The notes under the pieces are model-generated. The model was not told where the DNA came from. It saw only the letters and a program-made list of their open reading frames with translations, and ran no database searches. Positions 60,824 to 64,000 of a stretch of DNA of 64,000 bases are shown here, one piece after another. The stretch is from positions 1 to 64,000 of the forward strand of contig DASXYG010000123.1 in NCBI GenBank assembly GCA_036502625.1. The letters are read 5' to 3'. Both the position numbers and the translations under genes were made by a program. This DNA comes from DASXYG01 sp036502625. GTDB lineage: Bacteria > Actinomycetota > Actinomycetes > Streptosporangiales > Streptosporangiaceae. The first letter of the stretch is position 1. Every line of letters starts with the position of its first letter.

Positions 60824-61501
60824 ATGGCCATGCCACCGAATTCCCCCGAAACCGGCGGCGGAAAGACGAACGGGTTCGCCATCACGGCGCTGGTGACGGC
60901 CATTCTCGGCTGCACCGCGTTCCTCGGGCTGATCTTCGGATTCATCGCGCTCAGCCAGATCAAGCGGACCGGCGGCCGCGGCCGCGGCATGGCGATCGCG
61001 GGCATCGTCGTGGCGTGCGCCTGGTTCGCCGGCTCGATCGCCACCTTCGTCCTGCTCCCCAGCGCCCCGAACACCATCCCCACCGGCGCCCTCCCGTCCG
61101 CCACCCCCACGCACACGAAGCCGCACGCCCTCGAGGTCGGCGACATCAAGCCCGGCCAGTGCTTCAACGACACCACCAACGGCAACAACGGGAAGGCCAC
61201 CGTCGAGGAGCTCACCATCGTCGGCTGCGCCACCCCCCACGACGCCCAGGCCCTGGCCACGTTCACCTTCCAGCGCGGCCCCTGGCCCGGCGACCGCACC
61301 CTGACCAGGTCCGCGGGCGCCCAGTGCCGCAAGCGCACCGCCCGCCGCATCGCCCACGACCCCGCGAGGCGCATCCTCAACCTCTCCTGGTACCTCCCGA
61401 CCCAGCAGGGCTGGGGCCTGACCGGCGGCGGCGACCGAGGCGTCCTCTGCGTCGTGACCCACGCCAAGCAGGGCAGAAAACTCACCCGTCGCATCCGCTG
61501 A
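60824..61501 (+). CDS. DUF4190 membrane protein with septum-formation-type C-terminal domain
   Basis: The product is 225 residues: two membrane helices with GFAITALVTAILGCTAFLGL and GMAIAGIVVACAWFAGSIAT (DUF4190). An outside domain with four Cys follows (KPGQCFND, VGCATPHDAQALA, AQCRKRT, GVLCVV), the septum-formation-like domain of many actinobacterial proteins. ATG 60824 has GGAG six bases upstream. The exact role is unknown. Confidence 0.82.
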   Translation: MAMPPNSPETGGGKTNGFAITALVTAILGCTAFLGLIFGFIALSQIKRTGGRGRGMAIAGIVVACAWFAGSIATFVLLPSAPNTIPTGALPSATPTHTKPHALEVGDIKPGQCFNDTTNGNNGKATVEELTIVGCATPHDAQALATFTFQRGPWPGDRTLTRSAGAQCRKRTARRIAHDPARRILNLSWYLPTQQGWGLTGGGDRGVLCVVTHAKQGRKLTRRIR

Positions 61502-61510
61502 CGGGGGTCA

Positions 61511-61533
61511 AATATGTTGAAGTTCAAGATATT
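61511..61533 (+). promoter_or_regulatory. 11-bp inverted repeat operator abutting the MarR start
   Basis: AATATGTTGAA (61511-61521) and TTCAAGATATT (61523-61533) are symmetric around G61522 with one mismatch, and the right arm ends exactly at the GTG start. It is AT-rich in a GC-rich setting. A MarR dimer bound here would block transcription of its own operon. Confidence 0.72.
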
Positions 61534-62040
61534 GTGGATCGCGTGACGGAGGACGGTTCGACGGACGAGGAGCGGCTGATCCGCCTCGCCGCCCGGTTCC
61601 TGCGGCACGCGCAGGCCAGGCGCGACGCGGTCCCGGCCGTCATCACCGACCTGCTGCGCGCCCACGACCTGGGGCGACGGCACATGTCGGTGCTGATCGG
61701 CCTGGCGGTGCACGGGCCGCTGGCGGTCGGCGCGCTGGCCGCGCGCATCGCGCTGGCGCCGGCGAGCACCAGCCAGCTCGTCGGCGAGCTGCGCCGCGCC
61801 GGGCTGGTCACGCGGTCGGTGGACGCCCGCGACCGGCGCCGTGCGGTCATCGACGTCGCCGGCGAGCTGCGCGCGCCGCTGGCCGAGGTGGCCGCCGAGC
61901 GCGCCCGTCCGTTCCGCATGACGCTCGACCGCCTGTCCGCCGCGGAGCGCGCCGCGTTCCTGCGCGGCTGGCGGCTCCTGGTCGAGATGCACGACCAGGA
62001 GTCCGCCGCATCCACACAGAAGAAGGGACGTATGACATGA
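61534..62040 (+). CDS. MarR-family regulator of a monooxygenase operon
   Basis: The product has about 168 residues. The winged helix shows GRRHMSVLIGLAVHGPLAVG, LAPASTSQLVGELRRAGLV and the wing RSVDARDRRRAVIDV. No ribosome site precedes GTG 61534 or GTG 61543, and the operator touches the start, so the mRNA may be leaderless or nearly so. The stop overlaps the monooxygenase ATG. Confidence 0.85.
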   Translation: MDRVTEDGSTDEERLIRLAARFLRHAQARRDAVPAVITDLLRAHDLGRRHMSVLIGLAVHGPLAVGALAARIALAPASTSQLVGELRRAGLVTRSVDARDRRRAVIDVAGELRAPLAEVAAERARPFRMTLDRLSAAERAAFLRGWRLLVEMHDQESAASTQKKGRMT

Positions 62041-62351
62041 ACCTCATCGACACCGGCCGCGGCGTCGTCGTGTTCAACGTGTTCCCGGTGCGCCCGGAGA
62101 ACCAGGAGGCGCTCGTCGAGACCATCCGCTCCGCCGGCGACGCGTCCGCCATCCCCGGGCTGCTGTCCATGAACCTGCTGCGCAGCGAGGACGGCACGCA
62201 CGTCATCAACCACATGTGCTGGGAGAGCCGGGAGGCGTTCGAGCGGGCCGCGGCGAGCAGCCCGGAGATCGCCGCGACCCGCGACCGGGTCGGGCCGCTC
62301 CTCGACGGGCCCGGACCGTACCGCTACGAGATCGTGCCGGTCGGGCCCTGA
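62037..62351 (+). CDS. Antibiotic biosynthesis monooxygenase (ABM)-domain protein
   Basis: The product is 104 residues: a small alpha-beta ABM fold (VVVFNVFPVRPENQEALVET, HVINHMCWESREAFERA). Related proteins oxidise quinones or polycyclic phenols without cofactor, or degrade haem. It is coupled to the MarR gene by ATGA, so expression probably responds to an aromatic or quinone ligand. Confidence 0.85.
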   Translation: MNLIDTGRGVVVFNVFPVRPENQEALVETIRSAGDASAIPGLLSMNLLRSEDGTHVINHMCWESREAFERAAASSPEIAATRDRVGPLLDGPGPYRYEIVPVGP

Positions 62352-62360
62352 CGGGCGGGC

Positions 62361-63143
62361 TCAGGGGGCGAGGAAGTCCAGGACCGCGGGGCTGGCGTCC
62401 GTACGGAACTCCTCGAAGTAGGCGTGGCGGGCGCCCGCTATGAGGTGGGTTCTGGCGTTCGGGATGCGGGTGGCGAGGAGGGGGGCGTTGGACGGGGGGC
62501 TGAGGGTGTCGTCGGTGCCGTGGATGACGAGGGTGGGGGCGGTGATGCGGGGGAGGGCCGCCCAGGCGTCGTGGCGGGCGCTGGCGCGGAGGTGGCCGCG
62601 GCGGGCGTGCGGCGGCATGCCGGGGTCGCCGAGGGTGGTGTACGGGCCGGGGTGCGCGGCCAGCCAGGCGGGGGTGTACATCAGCTCGAGGAGGGCCCGG
62701 CGGGCGGCGGCGGGGTCGGGCTGGGCGAGGGCGCGGCGGACGTCCTGGCCGCGTTCGAAGCCGTGCGGCAGGCCCGGCGACGTGCAGCCGAGGACGAGCC
62801 GCGCGACGCGGCCGGGGTGGTCGGCGGCCAGCCACTGGGCGACGCGGCCGCCCATGGACGTGCCGTAGACGTGCGCACGCGCGGTGCCGAGGTCGTCGAG
62901 CACGGCGAGCGCGTCGGCGGCGAACCGCCGCGTGCTGTACGTATCGGTGTCCGGTTTGCCGCTGGCGCCGGTGCCCCGGCAGTCGAGCGTGATCGTGCGG
63001 TAAGCGGTCGCGAAGTCCGGGCCGGCGGCGTCCCACCAGTGGTGGTCGTTGGCCTGGCCGGCGAGGAGCAGGAGGTCGTGGTCACCGCCGCCGCGGACCT
63101 CGTAGTAGAGGTCGACGTCGTCGGAGGTTCGTACGTACGGCAC
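62361..63143 (-). CDS. Alpha/beta hydrolase
   Basis: The product is 260 residues with fold motifs DLLLLAGQANDHHWWD, ITLDCRGTGASG, nucleophile GTSMGGRVAQWL, acid VIHGTDDTLSP and His in AGARHAYFEEF. It resembles 3-oxoadipate enol-lactonase and other small esterases. GTG 63143 is the start. It ends 10 bases from the monooxygenase end and is convergent with it. Confidence 0.87.
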   Translation of the reverse strand: MPYVRTSDDVDLYYEVRGGGDHDLLLLAGQANDHHWWDAAGPDFATAYRTITLDCRGTGASGKPDTDTYSTRRFAADALAVLDDLGTARAHVYGTSMGGRVAQWLAADHPGRVARLVLGCTSPGLPHGFERGQDVRRALAQPDPAAARRALLELMYTPAWLAAHPGPYTTLGDPGMPPHARRGHLRASARHDAWAALPRITAPTLVIHGTDDTLSPPSNAPLLATRIPNARTHLIAGARHAYFEEFRTDASPAVLDFLAP

Positions 63144-63221
63144 GGGCGCTGATCGTAGCGTCCGCCCGGGAACGCGCGCATCCCGGCCGCTATGGCGGAT
63201 AGCCTGGTCAAAGGGGGTGAT

Positions 63222-63497
63222 GTGGTGCCACGGGGGAGGGCCACACCGATACGGCGTCCGGACGACACGCGCGCCCGGCTCGCCGCCGCGGAGCGCGAGC
63301 TGGCCGACCTGGAGGCCGCCGAGGCGATCGCCGACCGGCGCTACGCCGTGGCGGGCGAGGCCGTCGAGGAGGCGTGGGCGCGCCTGGAGGACGCCCAGCG
63401 CGAACGCGAGGAGGCCCGCGCCGACCGCGCCCGGGTGCGCGACCAGCTCCGCCAGACCCGCGCCCGCATCCGCCGCCTCACCAAGCGGACCGGCTGA
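63222..63497 (+). CDS. Short coiled-coil protein
   Basis: The product is about 91 residues and almost all helical and charged (ARLAAAERELADLEAAEAIA, AWARLEDAQREREEARADRA, VRDQLRQTRARIRRLTKRTG). AAAGGGGGTGA upstream favours GTG 63222 or 63225 over ATG 63192. No domain is recognised; it could be a scaffold or nucleoid-associated protein. Confidence 0.62.
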   Translation: MVPRGRATPIRRPDDTRARLAAAERELADLEAAEAIADRRYAVAGEAVEEAWARLEDAQREREEARADRARVRDQLRQTRARIRRLTKRTG

Positions 63498-63510
63498 CCG
63501 CCCGCGCGTC

Positions 63511-64000
63511 TCAGCCCGGCGTGAGCAGCCCCCGGTTGTACGCCTCCGCCACCGCGGACGCGCGGTCGCTGACGCCGAGTTTGGCGTAGATGTTCAGCAG
63601 GTGGGTCTTGACGGTGGCCTCGGTGATGAACAGGCGCTTGGCCGCCTCGCGGTTCGTGGCGCCGGCCGCGACCAGCTCCAGCACCTCGAGCTCGCGGTTG
63701 CTGAGCGGGCCGCCGCCCGGGGTGCGCACGCGGTTCATCAGCCGCGCGGCCACGGACGGCGCCAGCACCGCCTCGCCGCGTGCGGACGCGCGCACGGCGC
63801 GCAGCAGGTCGGCGCGCGGCGCGTCCTTCAGCAGGTAGCCGGTGGCGCCCGCCTCGATCGCGGGCAGCACGTGGCTGTCGGTGTCGTACGTGGTCAGCAC
63901 CAGCACCCGCACCCCCGGACCCAGCTCGGTGATCGCGGCCACGCCGTCCATGCCGGGCATCCGCAGGTCCATCAGGACCACGTCGGGCCGCAGCTCGCGG
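63511..64000 (-). CDS. NarL/LuxR-type response regulator, 5' end beyond the window
   Basis: The visible 163 residues contain the receiver's phospho-acceptor region (VVLMDLRMPGMDGVAAI), conserved Thr/Lys regions (VLVLTTYDT, GYLLKDAPRADL) and a LuxR HTH (LSNRELEVLELVAAGATNRE, ATVKTHLLNIYAKLGV). The frame is open to the last base, so the start and first half of the receiver lie outside. A kinase gene is expected just beyond. Confidence 0.9.
   Translation of the reverse strand, partial: RELRPDVVLMDLRMPGMDGVAAITELGPGVRVLVLTTYDTDSHVLPAIEAGATGYLLKDAPRADLLRAVRASARGEAVLAPSVAARLMNRVRTPGGGPLSNRELEVLELVAAGATNREAAKRLFITEATVKTHLLNIYAKLGVSDRASAVAEAYNRGLLTPG

Overview
The window is high-GC DNA from a filamentous-type actinomycete. 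Signs are the strong G/C third-position bias, GGAGG-type ribosome binding sites, many GTG starts and ATGA/GTGA stop-start overlaps. Lineage-marker families agree: a Wbl (WhiB-like) regulator, GAF-ANTAR regulators, a PknG/GlnX/GlnH locus, an LCP protein, a NarL-type two-component pair and a lipoprotein L,D-transpeptidase. A Streptosporangiales-like or Streptomyces-like chromosome is likely, but the order cannot be fixed from sequence alone. No rRNA, tRNA, CRISPR array, insertion sequence or phage gene was seen. || Layout: (1) 1-6906: a cut-off coiled-coil gene, a frameshifted GntR regulator remnant, a two-component system divergent from an ABC exporter, and two bPH2 membrane proteins. (2) 7205-10212: 3-hydroxyanthranilate dioxygenase, a Wbl protein, an agmatinase-like ureohydrolase, and an ftsX with no ftsE beside it. 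(3) 10384-18223: a metabolic block with a split Tm-1-like pair (UPF0261 plus TIM barrel), a PucR-type activator, a ThDP enzyme, an aminotransferase, a small protein and a MetE-like protein. (4) 18297-25769: a DoxX-like protein, two GAF-ANTAR regulators, LCP, a double Lrp/AsnC, a CPA1 antiporter and a UBP zinc-finger protein. (5) 25950-35720: a seven-gene signalling locus holding a coiled-coil protein, PknG-like kinase, PP2C phosphatase, VWA protein, FHA protein, GlnX-like membrane sensor and GlnH-like lipoprotein. Three of its cytosolic members carry zinc ribbons. This is the most interesting block. (6) 35765-46048: small proteins (one a 26-residue ORF), a flavin disulfide reductase, a methyltransferase remnant, two MFS transporters, signal peptidase I, a YcaQ-like winged-helix protein, MarR, a USP-like protein and an L,D-transpeptidase. 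(7) 46409-52566: a molybdopterin oxidoreductase operon with an Fe-S/NrfD fusion, a catalytic subunit with a long repetitive tail, and an Mrp/DUF59 ATPase. (8) 52567-64000: a tandem-repeat spacer, a LysR regulator, a histidine-less DHp-like protein beside a third GAF-ANTAR gene, two hydrolases, a DUF1266 protein, a threonine-synthase-like enzyme plus M20 amidohydrolase, a MarR/monooxygenase pair behind a clear operator, and a response regulator cut by the window end. || How the parts work together: block 5 looks like an amino-acid-sensing relay, with lipoprotein and membrane receptor outside and kinase/phosphatase/FHA/VWA inside. Block 7 makes a membrane-anchored Mo enzyme with a possible cluster-carrier ATPase. 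Several regulators sit beside palindromes that are plausible operators (MarR at 42641, MFS at 43282, MarR at 61511, the two-component system at 2931).
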